Assembly (NCBI GenBank): GCA_017430535.1
Contig: JAFRMR010000009.1
Span: 1-64,000, forward strand
DNA length: 64,000 nucleotides
Direction: 5' to 3'
Source: Clostridia bacterium
GTDB lineage: Bacteria > Bacillota > Clostridia > Oscillospirales > Acutalibacteraceae
Shown here: positions 52,704 through 60,845 of the stretch, piece after piece
Numbering within the stretch: the first letter of the stretch is position 1
Layout of the letters: each line of letters begins with the position of its first letter
The notes under the pieces: model-generated
The model's input: only the letters and a program-made list of their open reading frames with translations
The model's database searches: none
Told to the model about the DNA's origin: nothing
Made by a program: the position numbers and the translations under genes

Positions 52704-52723
52704 AGTATATCGAGGTGACAAAT

Positions 52724-53227
52724 TTGGCAGAAGCAATTACCGACAGTATTGTTGCTTTTTTCAGGGATTCAATACCCAAAGAGCTTATTATATTCATTAT
52801 ATCCCTTCTGCCGGTGCTTGAAATCCGCGGCGGAATGATTGCGGCAAAAATACTGGGTGTTCAGCTATGGAAGGCCTTTATCATAAGCTATATCGGCAAC
52901 CTGCTGCCCATACCCTTTATTCTGCTTTTTATAAGAAAAATTTTCAGATTCCTGAGAAGATTTGAAAAATGGAATAAAATAATAGATAAGCTTGAAGCCC
53001 ATTCCGATAAAAAGAAAGAAACAGTGCTCAAGTATAAACGCCTGGGGCTGCTGATACTGGTGGCAATACCCCTGCCCGGCACCGGCGGCTGGACCGGCGC
53101 TCTGGTTGCCGCCCTTATGGATATAAGGATGAAATCATCCCTGCCGATTATCGCCGCAGGCATACTCATAGCCGGCCTTATTATGGCGGCCCTTTCCTAC
53201 GGACTTCTGGGCGCAGTAATGGGATAA
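52724..53227 (+). CDS. Small multidrug export-family membrane protein (COG2426)
   Basis: About 167 aa from the TTG at 52724, which has GAGGTGA just upstream. Four to five hydrophobic segments; ELIIFIISLLPVLEIRGGMIAAKILG and PLPGTGGWTGALVAALMDI are family signatures. It is 20 bp after the NUDIX gene, probably one operon. Transport role unproven. Confidence 0.85.
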   Translation: MAEAITDSIVAFFRDSIPKELIIFIISLLPVLEIRGGMIAAKILGVQLWKAFIISYIGNLLPIPFILLFIRKIFRFLRRFEKWNKIIDKLEAHSDKKKETVLKYKRLGLLILVAIPLPGTGGWTGALVAALMDIRMKSSLPIIAAGILIAGLIMAALSYGLLGAVMG

Positions 53228-53242
53228 ACAGAATAACAGTCA

Positions 53243-53275
53243 ATCCTCATCCGCTTTGGCGGGTGAGGATTTTTA
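53243..53275 (+). terminator. Terminator after the export-family gene
   Basis: Stem ATCCTCATCCGC / GCGGGTGAGGAT followed by TTTTTAA. Confidence 0.8.
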
Positions 53276-53358
53276 ATATATTATCTGCAGTAATCCTGCC
53301 AGATTATCTGCCGGTTTAATTACATATCATCAACAAAGAATACTCTGATCCAAAAAAC

Positions 53359-53398
53359 TTAGCACTTATTTACTTAGAGTGCCAATTATTAATAGAAT
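53359..53398 (+). promoter_or_regulatory. CIRCE operator and promoter of the second hsp20
   Basis: CIRCE at 53359-53385: TTAGCACTT - 9 bp - GAGTGCCAA, two mismatches from consensus. -35 TTACTT (53370-53375), 17 bp, -10 TAGAAT (53393-53398) overlap it. The leader to 53531 is about 130 bp and holds no gene. Confidence 0.85.
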
Positions 53399-53531
53399 AT
53401 TCACAGTTAAATAATAAAATATCCGATTTCCCGGGTTAATATGTAGCTGTCAGAGGAAATAAAACCGCAATAAAGCGGCTAACCCGGAGCCGGCACCGGC
53501 CGGCAAATAAAAATGAATCGGAGGCATTATT

Positions 53532-53984
53532 ATGTTTGAACTTACAAAAAGAAATAACAGCTGCGCACATCCTTACAATCCCTTCGGAGATTTCGAAGAC
53601 CTTGAAAGAGGCTTTTTCGGCTACCCCTTCGGCTTTGTGAATGATAAGCCCTTCGGCGGGCTCAAAACCGATATTACCGATGAAGGCGACCATTACCTGC
53701 TTGAGGCAGATCTGCCGGGCTTTGATAAAAAGGATATCAATATTGATATCAACGGCGACACTCTGACTGTCAGCGCCCAGCGCCGCAGCAGGCACGAAGA
53801 AAAGGATGAGAAGGATAAAATCATCCGCAGCGAGCGTTCCTACGGCAGCTACACCAGGCAGTTTGATATAAGCGAGGTAAACGCCGAGGCTATCAAGGCA
53901 AAGTATGAAAACGGTGTTCTTCAGCTTGAGCTGCCCAAAAAGGAAAACGCCCTGCCCAAGGCAAGGCGGCTTGAGATTGAATAA
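53532..53984 (+). CDS. hsp20: Hsp20/alpha-crystallin small heat-shock protein
   Basis: 150 aa. Alpha-crystallin domain from about residue 42: DITDEGDHYLLEADLPGFDKKDI, IIRSERSYGSYTRQF, and GVLQLELPKKE. AAAATGAATCGGAGG precedes the ATG. A holdase under HrcA control, like the copy at 7755. It differs clearly in sequence from that copy, so the two are not a recent duplication. Confidence 0.95.
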   Translation: MFELTKRNNSCAHPYNPFGDFEDLERGFFGYPFGFVNDKPFGGLKTDITDEGDHYLLEADLPGFDKKDINIDINGDTLTVSAQRRSRHEEKDEKDKIIRSERSYGSYTRQFDISEVNAEAIKAKYENGVLQLELPKKENALPKARRLEIE

Positions 53985-54004
53985 GCCCGGAACAGCAGCA
54001 TAAC

Positions 54005-54055
54005 GCAAAACAAACAGAGGCTTACAGGTCAGCGCCTGTAAGCCTCTTGTTTTTA
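54005..54055 (+). terminator. hsp20 terminator with CAAACAG-type 3'UTR motif
   Basis: GCAAAACAAACAG (54005-54017) is followed by a 12-bp stem GAGGCTTACAGG / CCTGTAAGCCTC and TTGTTTTT. The motif resembles the GGCGAAAAACAAACAG arm of the intergenic repeats. Confidence 0.8.
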
Positions 54056-54058
54056 TGT

Positions 54059-54709
54059 TTAATAATTCTCAATTTCAACGGTTTCAATCAGAGTAAGGGT
54101 AACATTAAGCTCCTCATCAACCGAAGCGGTGTAATATGAATCAAAATTATCCGCTATGGGGGAACGGGCGCTTACGGTAACCTTTGTTTCGCCCGGGGCA
54201 AGGCCTGTGAAGGTAATCACCCAGTCATAGGCGGCGCCGTCAATCTCTGCATGGTTCTGACTGCCGTAATCGCGGACCATATCACAGCCGACTACGCTTT
54301 CATCCTCAATTTTTACGGAAAACTCCGGCCCGCCGCCGTCAAAAGAACTGAAGGAAAGCACGGCCTTCTCCCCTCCCTCGGGGATATATTCCATTGAATT
54401 TTTGCTCTCCGCCTTTACGGTGATATCCTGCTCAGGCATAACAAAGCTGATAATATAGCCCTTGCTTTCGCTGTAATCCGGGTTTACTCTCTCCCCGTTC
54501 ACATAAAAGCTGTAATCGGTATCGGTGGCAATAATATCATAATAAAGGGTTACCTTTTTGCCGGCGGGGTAATAATCCTTTGCGCCTTTGAAGCAGTCCT
54601 TCTGCCCGCCGTAATCTACCCGGTATTTTTTGCCGGAGCAGCCGGAAAAACCAAACACAAGCATACCTCCCATCACTAAAATCATAATAAGGGCAACTGT
54701 TCTTTTCAT
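54059..54709 (-). CDS. Small lipoprotein
   Basis: 216 aa from the ATG of MKRTVALIMILVMGGMLVF, which follows a GGGAG site. The lipobox FSGC gives the lipidated cysteine. The mature part is beta-rich with a Listeria-repeat-like segment (YPAGKKVTLYYDIIATDTDYSFYVNGE...FVMPEQDITVKAE) and an Ig-like end. Function unknown. Confidence 0.8.
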   Translation of the reverse strand: MKRTVALIMILVMGGMLVFGFSGCSGKKYRVDYGGQKDCFKGAKDYYPAGKKVTLYYDIIATDTDYSFYVNGERVNPDYSESKGYIISFVMPEQDITVKAESKNSMEYIPEGGEKAVLSFSSFDGGGPEFSVKIEDESVVGCDMVRDYGSQNHAEIDGAAYDWVITFTGLAPGETKVTVSARSPIADNFDSYYTASVDEELNVTLTLIETVEIENY

Positions 54710-54824
54710 AATACCACTCCCTGTGTTTATTATGTCATTGAAGCATAATCTTGTCAACCGTATTTACATTTGCCGCCTCCGGCATTATAATAGTTAATTA
54801 TAAATTACAAACAGGAGGAAGAAA

Positions 54825-55973
54825 ATGAAAAAAGCATTAAAATCCGTCGCTGCGGTTCTAATGTGCATCTGCCTTGCTGCCGGGGCTCTGTCCCTTACGG
54901 GCTGCGGCAAAAAGCAGGATGAAGCCCCGGTGCTTGAAAACTGCTCAATTATCCACGAGCCGGAATTCGGCGGTATTTATATCACAAACACCATTGAGGA
55001 ATTCAACGCCCTGGGCTTTGAATACGGTGACAGCATAAATATCACCTTCTCAAACGGCTATGAACTTACCGGCCTGCCTTATTATAACGGCTACTATACC
55101 AAAAACGGGGACGCCCTGCTTGTGGCTTACCCCGGCTACGATTACATAAAAGCCGCCATCAACAACGGCGATGACCTCTGGGAGGTTGCGGGCCTTGCCG
55201 AAACCGATACCGCTGCAATTACCCTGGGCGAAAAAGGCGCGTTCTCCGATATCCAGAAGGCAAGAGATATACATTACACCGATGAAAGAACCGATTACAA
55301 AAGTGATGAAATATTCGCCAATTTCAGGGCCATTGATGTTACGGGCATAAAAAAGAATTTCCTTTACAGGTCCGCCTCACCCTGCGATAACCAGCATAAC
55401 AGGGCGTCTTTTACCGATTCGCTCATGAAAGCGGCGGGGGTTGAATTCATACTCAACCTTTCGGATAACGACGAAAAAATCGAAGGCTATATGAGCAAAG
55501 AGGATTTTGCCTCGCCTTATTTCAAAACCCTTTACGAAGGCGGAAATGTTAAGCCCATTGCCCTCAATATGAATTTTGCCTCCGATGAATTCAAAGAGAA
55601 AATCGCAGACGGCTTTGCCGCAATGATAAAGAGCGAAGGCCCCTGCCTTATTCACTGCACCGAGGGCAAGGACAGAACCGGTTTTGTATGTATGCTGCTT
55701 GAGGCCCTCGCCGGGGTATCCTATGATGAAATTGCCGAAGACTATATGATCACCTACGCAAATTACTACAATATTACGCAGACAAGCGACCCGGAAAGAT
55801 ATACCACCATAGTTGACAGTGTGCTGAACCCCATGATTCAGAGCATGACCGGTGATGAAAACGCCAATGTCAAAACAGCGGATTTATCATACTACGCAGA
55901 AAACTTCCTCAAGGATGCAGGCATGACCGGCGAACAGATTGCCGCCCTTAAAGAAATGATAAGCCCGCAGTAA
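54825..55973 (+). CDS. Tyrosine-protein-phosphatase-like lipoprotein
   Basis: 382 aa. Lipobox SLTGC near residue 27. The C-terminal half has the phosphatase loop IHCTEGKDRTGFVCMLLEAL (C-x5-R: Cys, Arg near 273-279) and the upstream FLYRSASPCDNQ segment found in Y_phosphatase3-type enzymes. The N-terminal about 130 residues resemble a SAM-adenosyl-binding 'GD.v.i.f.nG' domain seen in clostridial relatives. An exported phosphatase acting at the cell surface. Confidence 0.85.
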   Translation: MKKALKSVAAVLMCICLAAGALSLTGCGKKQDEAPVLENCSIIHEPEFGGIYITNTIEEFNALGFEYGDSINITFSNGYELTGLPYYNGYYTKNGDALLVAYPGYDYIKAAINNGDDLWEVAGLAETDTAAITLGEKGAFSDIQKARDIHYTDERTDYKSDEIFANFRAIDVTGIKKNFLYRSASPCDNQHNRASFTDSLMKAAGVEFILNLSDNDEKIEGYMSKEDFASPYFKTLYEGGNVKPIALNMNFASDEFKEKIADGFAAMIKSEGPCLIHCTEGKDRTGFVCMLLEALAGVSYDEIAEDYMITYANYYNITQTSDPERYTTIVDSVLNPMIQSMTGDENANVKTADLSYYAENFLKDAGMTGEQIAALKEMISPQ

Positions 55974-55992
55974 AAGTATATTTATATAGTTT

Positions 55993-56144
55993 AAGCCCGC
56001 AGTGTTTTTTTCTGCGGGTTTTGTTTTTTGCCTGAATTCAGCAGATAAATGACAGCTGTAGTCAGGATGAAAACGCTGTTTTCTTCGGCGGAAGACAGTA
56101 CTTAAAGTACGGCAGAGCCGAAAAAACGGCGAAAACAGACAATA
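55993..56144 (-). repeat. Structured intergenic repeat, copy R3
   Basis: Hairpin CCCGCAG / CTGCGGG (55996-56018), then core 56022-56144. Same order as R1: CAGGATGAAAACGC, CTTCGGCGGAAGACAG, hairpin GTACTTAAAGTAC (56098-56110), GCCGAAAAAACGGC, ending GAAAACAGACAATA. The outer TGTCTGTTTG end is missing. Confidence 0.8.
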
Positions 56145-56172
56145 TAAAATATTCCTCAGAAAAAGGAAAAAT

Positions 56173-56344
56173 AAGCCCGCAGTGTTTTTTGCTGCGGGCT
56201 TGAATTTAACTGAACCCTTGTCTGTTTGTTTTTCGCTCAAATGCACAGGCCGGCCGAAGAAATTAAGATGAAAATGCCTCTTTCTTCCGCCGAAGACAGT
56301 ACCAAGGTACGGCGAGGCGGAAAAAGCGGCAAAAACGCACAATA
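56173..56344 (-). repeat. Structured intergenic repeat, copy R4
   Basis: Hairpin AGCCCGCAG / CTGCGGGCT (56174-56200), core 56219-56344. Its inner hairpin is GTACC-AA-GGTAC (56299-56310), a compensatory change relative to R1. Its far end is CAAAAACGCACAATA, diverged from the CAGACAATA of the others. Confidence 0.8.
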
Positions 56345-56372
56345 AAAACAACCTTATAAATCTGCATAATTC

Positions 56373-56454
56373 AAGCCCGCAAGCTGTTGTAACTTGCGGG
56401 CTTTGAAACTCAAATAAATCTGTGCGTTTGCTTTTCGCTTAATTTCACAGGCCT
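56373..56454 (-). repeat. Partial repeat R5: 3'UTR and terminator of the zinc-ribbon gene
   Basis: TGTGCGTTTGCTTTTCGC (56421-56438), one arm only, then an 11-bp hairpin AAGCCCGCAAG / CTTGCGGGCTT (56373-56403). It directly adjoins the stop of the gene at 56455. Its GTGCGTTT matches the diverged AAACGCAC end of R4. Confidence 0.75.
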
Positions 56455-56667
56455 TCACCTCAGAAGGCTGCCGCAATCCCTGCAGTACTTATCCCTGCCG
56501 GCAACAATCCTGCTGCCGCATTCCGTGCAGTATTTCGGAGATTTCATCTCAAGCCTTCTTTTTTCCTCCCCCAGCCGGTAGAGCCCTTCTATGGCGGCAA
56601 CCCTGCTTACGGGAGCGAAAAAGGGGAACATAAAAGGCATAATCATTGCACAGTACATTACAATCAC
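56455..56667 (-). CDS. Small zinc-ribbon protein
   Basis: 70 aa. A hydrophobic N-terminal stretch (MYCAMIMPFMFPFFAPV) is followed by a zinc ribbon CTECG...CRDCG. Probably membrane-associated. Function unknown. Confidence 0.65.
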   Translation of the reverse strand: MIVMYCAMIMPFMFPFFAPVSRVAAIEGLYRLGEEKRRLEMKSPKYCTECGSRIVAGRDKYCRDCGSLLR

Positions 56668-56841
56668 TCCTGTTCATTTAAATTTGAGGGGGCTGTTCCT
56701 TCAAGGGTACAATACCACAGACTTACGGGTATTAAAATACAAAAATCCGCAAAATAGAGGGCCCTATTTTGTCTGCCGTAATTGTAAAGCCGGGTTTTCC
56801 GTGGTATAATAAATTCAATAAAATTATCGGGAGGCAGATTT

Positions 56842-57738
56842 ATGGCTTTATTTATGGCCCTTTGCAACGCATTCTGGAAAAATGTTGAGAAAAATGATAT
56901 AAAAAATATCGCAAGCCAGACTGAGCCGGAAGGCATAAAAAGAATATATGATATTGCATATATCGATGACAGCCACCCCCTTCACCGGCTGGATGTTTAT
57001 TACCCGGAAAATACCGAAGGCAAACTGCCGGTTATAATCGATATACACGGCGGGGGCTGGATGTACGGCAACAAGGAGCTGAACAGAATCTACTGCCTCA
57101 ACCTTGCAAAGCGGGGCTATACCGTATTCAATATGAGCTACCGCCTTGTGCCGGAGGTTACGGTTTATGACCAGCTCAAAGATGTAATGGCGGCCATTGA
57201 TTATATTGCCAAACATCTTGAGGATTACCCCTGCGATGCTGATAACATTATGCTTACGGGCGACTCTGCCGGCGGTATGCTGGCAAGCTATGCTGCCGCC
57301 CTGCTTACCGGCGAAAAGCTCAGGGAAATTTTCGGCACCGCCGCCCCAGCCCTTAAGCTGAAAACCCTGCTGCTTACCTCCCCGGTGGCAAGCGCAAAGA
57401 ACAAGGGCATTATGAGCGTTTACCTTACAAAAATGTGGGGCAAAAACTATAAATCCGCCCCGGGCTACGCTTATATGAATTTTGATGAAATTGCACCTCT
57501 TGCGGAGTTCCCGCCCACCTGCCTTATAACCAGCAGCGGAGATTCCCTGGGCCTTAAACAGACCAGGGAACAGGCGGAGGTGCTTAAGAAAAAGGGGATT
57601 GATGTGCTGCTTCTGGACTTCCCGAAATACGACGGTGTTGACCTGCCCCACGTTTTCAGTGTGCTGGCATCCGAAAGCAAAGCGGGCAGAGAGGCAATAG
57701 AAAAGGCCCTGGAGTTTTTCAGAAAATATATTGATTAA
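56842..57738 (+). CDS. Alpha/beta hydrolase (HSL/acetyl-esterase type)
   Basis: 298 aa. Oxyanion-hole motif DIHGGGWMYGN near residue 70, nucleophile GDSAGG near 140, catalytic Asp in ITSSGDSL region and His in DLPHVFS near 272. Ribosome site GGGAGG. Cytoplasmic esterase. Its last 87 bp (57652-57738) recur at 58568-58654 beyond a two-gene insert. Confidence 0.9.
   Translation: MALFMALCNAFWKNVEKNDIKNIASQTEPEGIKRIYDIAYIDDSHPLHRLDVYYPENTEGKLPVIIDIHGGGWMYGNKELNRIYCLNLAKRGYTVFNMSYRLVPEVTVYDQLKDVMAAIDYIAKHLEDYPCDADNIMLTGDSAGGMLASYAAALLTGEKLREIFGTAAPALKLKTLLLTSPVASAKNKGIMSVYLTKMWGKNYKSAPGYAYMNFDEIAPLAEFPPTCLITSSGDSLGLKQTREQAEVLKKKGIDVLLLDFPKYDGVDLPHVFSVLASESKAGREAIEKALEFFRKYID
57652..57738 (+). repeat. 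87-bp direct repeat, copy A (3' end of the esterase gene)
   Basis: Matches 58568-58654 at 83 of 87 positions. Two differences are synonymous, one is Arg to Lys and one Tyr to His. Confidence 0.95.
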
Positions 57739-57762
57739 GATTATTAAATATAATATAAAAAC

Positions 57763-57794
57763 CAGGCTTGCGGTGTTTTCCGTGAGCCTGTTTT
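57763..57794 (+). terminator. Terminator after the esterase gene
   Basis: Stem CAGGCTTGCGG / CCGTGAGCCTG then TTTT. Confidence 0.7.
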
Positions 57795-57814
57795 GACGAT
57801 TCCCGGATTATTAT

Positions 57815-57891
57815 GTGATATATTTATCACTTTTTTCTTGACAATCGCAAAAAATGTGATATAATTATCACAAATGTTATAAATATATCAC
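57815..57891 (+). promoter_or_regulatory. Cassette promoter with three operator palindromes
   Basis: -35 TTGACA (57838-57843), 16 bp, -10 TATAAT (57860-57865). GTGATA-N4-TATCAC occurs at 57815-57830, 57856-57871 and, with one mismatch, 57876-57891. Spacings of 41 and 20 bp (about four and two helical turns) put all three on one face of the DNA. The XRE protein of the cassette is the obvious candidate ligand. Confidence 0.8.
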
Positions 57892-57905
57892 GTGGAGGTC
57901 TTACT

Positions 57906-58346
57906 ATGAAAAAAGAAAAAACAGCGATATCTCTCTCAAAAAGAGCAACTTGGACTTTTGTTATTGAAGGACTTATCTTTGTTGCTTTGGGTATTATTGG
58001 TTGCTTTAATGTAGGTTATTTAAGGTTTATCAGCGCCTGTTTACTAACAGTAGCAACAATTATAGTAATTGTATTCTTCAAAATAAATACAGATGAATTT
58101 GATGAGATGGCTGAGAAAAACTTGATGGAATCTGCCGTTTGGTCATATAGAACAGTGAATATGATTATATATATAATAATAATATTCGCTTTAATTGGAA
58201 TATACTCTTATCTAAAATCCAAAAGCTTTGAAAAACAAGTGTCAGTTACAGATGTGGTTAATTTGCTGATTCATATTCCATTTGTATTTATCGGCATTAA
58301 AGATATTTTAACAGGTGTTTTATTCATAAGGAAAGAGAGGGAATAA
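57906..58346 (+). CDS. Small membrane protein of the cassette
   Basis: 146 aa with four predicted membrane segments (FVIEGLIFVALGIIGCF, FISACLLTVATIIVIVFF, MIIYIIIIFALIGIYSY, LLIHIPFVFIGIKDILTGVLF). GTGGAGG precedes the ATG. It lies 1 bp before the XRE gene. Membrane protein plus XRE pairs of this kind are frequent in Firmicutes; the role is unknown. Confidence 0.8.
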   Translation: MKKEKTAISLSKRATWTFVIEGLIFVALGIIGCFNVGYLRFISACLLTVATIIVIVFFKINTDEFDEMAEKNLMESAVWSYRTVNMIIYIIIIFALIGIYSYLKSKSFEKQVSVTDVVNLLIHIPFVFIGIKDILTGVLFIRKERE

Positions 58347-58347
58347 T

Positions 58348-58566
58348 ATGCCAGTGCTTAAAACTAAAATGTATGAATACAGAAAAGCACTGAAGCTTCA
58401 GCAATCGGATTTAGCTGAGATGGTGGGAGTAAGAAGAGAAACCATCGGAAAGCTTGAAAACGGCTATTATAATCCTTCTCTGAAACTCGCTATGGATATA
58501 GCAAAAGTTTTCGGCAAATCTGTTGAAGAAGTATTCTGCTTTGAAGAAGATGAGGATGCTGATTAA
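58348..58566 (+). CDS. XRE-family regulator of the cassette
   Basis: 72 aa, a single Cro/CI helix-turn-helix (MYEYRKALKLQQSDLAEMVGV, then RRETIGKLENGYYNPSLKLAMDIAKVFG). It ends with an acidic tail. AGAGAGGG precedes the ATG. Probably represses the cassette promoter through the GTGATA-N4-TATCAC sites. Confidence 0.9.
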   Translation: MPVLKTKMYEYRKALKLQQSDLAEMVGVRRETIGKLENGYYNPSLKLAMDIAKVFGKSVEEVFCFEEDEDAD

Positions 58567-58567
58567 T

Positions 58568-58654
58568 GTTTTCAGCGTACTGGCATCCGAAAGCAAAGCG
58601 GGCAAAGAGGCAATAGAAAAGGCCCTGGAGTTTTTCAGAAAACATATTGATTAA
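58568..58654 (+). repeat. 87-bp direct repeat, copy B (second esterase 3' end)
   Basis: Encodes the last 28 residues of the esterase plus stop, but has no gene attached upstream. See copy A at 57652-57738. Confidence 0.95.
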
Positions 58655-58659
58655 ATGCA

Positions 58660-58685
58660 AAGCGGACACCCTGCGGTGCCCGCTT
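58660..58685. terminator. Hairpin between the cassette repeat and yraN
   Basis: Stem AAGCGG.CACC / GGTG.CCGCTT with loop CTGC. T-runs are weak, so termination is likely but not certain. Confidence 0.45.
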
Positions 58686-58699
58686 AATTTATACCATTT

Positions 58700-59062
58700 T
58701 CACCCTGCATCAAAGGCGTTTTCAATATAGTTTATTTCATAGCCCCCCGGTTCCTCATCCATCATTACCTCGCACACATCAAAACGCACGGGGGCCTCGA
58801 TTTTTGCCATGGCGATAAAGCTTTTTGCCGTCATCACAAGGCGCTGCTGCTTTATTTCATCCACGGCTTCAAAGGGCCTGTGATAAGAATCCCTCTGCCT
58901 GGTTTTTACCTCAACGAAGCAAAGGGTTTTTCCGCAGAATGCTATTAAATCCGCTTCGCCGAACCTGCAGCGGTAGTTGGCGCTGACTATATTATAACCA
59001 TTATCCCGCAGGTATCTGGCGGCGTAAACCTCGCCCATGGCGCCGGTTTTATTTTTTATCAT
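58700..59062 (-). CDS. yraN: YraN/UPF0102 family nuclease-like protein
   Basis: 120 aa. Signature GAMGEVYAARYLRDNGYNIVSANYRCRFGEADLIAFCGKTLCFVEVKTR, a PD-(D/E)XK-like core with GE.DL and FVEVKTR. It follows rnhB with a 14-bp overlap, the usual order in Firmicutes. Confidence 0.92.
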   Translation of the reverse strand: MIKNKTGAMGEVYAARYLRDNGYNIVSANYRCRFGEADLIAFCGKTLCFVEVKTRQRDSYHRPFEAVDEIKQQRLVMTAKSFIAMAKIEAPVRFDVCEVMMDEEPGGYEINYIENAFDAG

Positions 59063-59672
59063 TTATATGCTCCTTCAGGGTTTTGAGAAAAGTGAGCCGG
59101 TGATATTCGGAAACTCCGTACTGAGCAATACGCTCATAGTGCAGGGCGGTGCCATAGCCCTTGTGCTTTACAAAAGCGTACTCCGGCAGCTTTTTATCCA
59201 GCTCATACATAAATCTGTCTCTGGTGACCTTGGCAAGTATTGATGCCGCCGCAACGCTGGGGCATTTTGAATCCCCTTTCACAACAGTTTCGCCGTCAAT
59301 ATCAAGGGGAGGCATACGGTTGCCGTCCACAATGGCATAGTCCGCCGGAAGGCTCAGCCCCTCAACGGCTCTTTTCATTGCAAGGAAGGTTGCCTGCAGT
59401 ATGTTTATTTCATCAATCTCTTTATGGGTGGCCATAGCCACGCTCCAGGCAAGGGCTTTTTCGGTTATAACATCATAAAGAAGCTCCCGTTTCTTTTCCG
59501 AGAGCTTTTTTGAATCATCCAGATTTTCTATATCAAAATCCGGGGGCAGAATCACCGCGGCGGCGCATACCGGGCCCGCAAGGGGTCCTCTGCCGGCTTC
59601 GTCAATTCCGCATATGTATTTGTAACCCTTAAGGGCTGCGGCGTTTTCATAACTGCAATCCATAAATATCAC
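59049..59672 (-). CDS. rnhB: Ribonuclease HII
   Basis: 207 aa. GIDEAGRGPLAGPV carries the first catalytic residues, followed by IVDGNRMP and KGDSKCPSVAAASILAKVTRD. It removes ribonucleotides from DNA and RNA-DNA hybrids. It overlaps the CapA-like gene by 4 bp. Confidence 0.95.
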   Translation of the reverse strand: MIFMDCSYENAAALKGYKYICGIDEAGRGPLAGPVCAAAVILPPDFDIENLDDSKKLSEKKRELLYDVITEKALAWSVAMATHKEIDEINILQATFLAMKRAVEGLSLPADYAIVDGNRMPPLDIDGETVVKGDSKCPSVAAASILAKVTRDRFMYELDKKLPEYAFVKHKGYGTALHYERIAQYGVSEYHRLTFLKTLKEHINDKK

Positions 59673-60832
59673 CCGATGAATTCTTTATCTATTGCGCTCT
59701 CAAGCAGGTTATTGAGGTACCTTACGGAGAAGCCGTCAACGCTTTCGCAAAGGCCGTGCTTTGAGGCAATATCGTTGGTGTAATCCGAAAGCAGGTAAAG
59801 GCGGATTTTGCTGAGATTCATTCCGTAATGGGTAACAACACCGTGAACCTTCACATTTTCAATGGTAACATTGTATTTTTCCGTATTCTTTACAATATCA
59901 AAGGTAAGTATTCCGCCCAGTATACATTCCGGCTTGCCCTGGTTTGATATGAAATTGCCAAGGGAATAGGCCACAAGGGTACGGCTGCCGTCCTCATTGG
60001 TGATATATTCCACCGGCTGCAGCACATGAGGGTGGGAGCCGATTATCACCGTTGCCCCCCAGTTGCCAAGCTTTGCGGCAAGATCGCGTTGGTACTGCGT
60101 GGGCTGGCTTTCATACTCATTGCCCCACTGCGCAAGCACAATTACCGCATCCGCCTTTTCGGAAGCGTAGGAAACAATGCGGCACAGCCAGGATTCATAC
60201 TCGCTCAGGCTTACCTCCGCCGAAGAGCCCTCGGGCAGGCTTTTGCCCCCTGTGCCTTCGGTAAAAGCAATATAAGCGATTTTAACACCGTTTATTTTCT
60301 GATAAGTGAGCCATTCATCCTCGCTTTTATCTTTATAAGCGCCTATGGTAACAACATCTTTGCCGGCCCAGTAATCAAGGGTGTTCAGCAGCCCCTCCTC
60401 GCCGTAATCAAGGGCGTGGCTTGAGGCAAGGTTGATAACATCAAATCCGGTTTTGATTATTTCATCCCCCAGCTCCGCAGGCGCATTGAAAAGCTCCGTG
60501 CCCGTAACTCCGTGGGTGGCGGAAATAAGGGGAACCTGATTTATTATTGCGGTATCTGCGGCGGAAATAAACTCCGCCGTGTTTTCATACATATAGGAAA
60601 AATTGTAGCCGCCCCTGTTGCCTCCGGCCCTGGCCTGGTCCAGTATCTCCTGCTGAACAAAGTTATCGCCCACAGCGGCAACCGAGGCCCTGTTGAATAT
60701 CTCCTCGGTTTCGGAGGTTTCCTGCTCCGAAGAGGAGGATAAGGTCTGCGCTTTGGTAAAAAGAATTACTCCGATAGAAACGATATCAAGAAACAGTATT
60801 GCCGCAAGAACGGCCGCAAGCAGTTTTTTCAC
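59669..60832 (-). CDS. CapA-family (poly-gamma-glutamate synthesis-like) protein
   Basis: 387 aa. N-terminal membrane anchor (LLAAVLAAILFLDIVSIGVIL). The metallophosphatase-like CapA domain has VAAVGDNFVQQ, INLASSHALDYGEEGL and VIIGSHPHVLQPVEYI. It is probably extracellular. Enzymatic role unknown. Insertion into the rbgA-rnhB block is a local feature. Confidence 0.88.
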   Translation of the reverse strand: MKKLLAAVLAAILFLDIVSIGVILFTKAQTLSSSSEQETSETEEIFNRASVAAVGDNFVQQEILDQARAGGNRGGYNFSYMYENTAEFISAADTAIINQVPLISATHGVTGTELFNAPAELGDEIIKTGFDVINLASSHALDYGEEGLLNTLDYWAGKDVVTIGAYKDKSEDEWLTYQKINGVKIAYIAFTEGTGGKSLPEGSSAEVSLSEYESWLCRIVSYASEKADAVIVLAQWGNEYESQPTQYQRDLAAKLGNWGATVIIGSHPHVLQPVEYITNEDGSRTLVAYSLGNFISNQGKPECILGGILTFDIVKNTEKYNVTIENVKVHGVVTHYGMNLSKIRLYLLSDYTNDIASKHGLCESVDGFSVRYLNNLLESAIDKEFIG

Positions 60833-60845
60833 CGGAGCACCTCCT

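Larger units (their letters stand above)
57739..58567 (+). mobile_element. Inserted two-gene cassette (membrane protein + XRE regulator)
   Basis: 829 bp between the two 87-bp repeats. It is visibly more AT-rich than the esterase gene and contains a terminator, a promoter with three operators and two genes. The esterase reading frame is complete before it and its 3' end is repeated after it. Confidence 0.65.

Noticed and set aside
55887..56351. Minus-strand open frame of 154 codons over repeats R3 and R4
   Set aside because: It is the repeat DNA read in one frame, without a ribosome site or coding-like composition.
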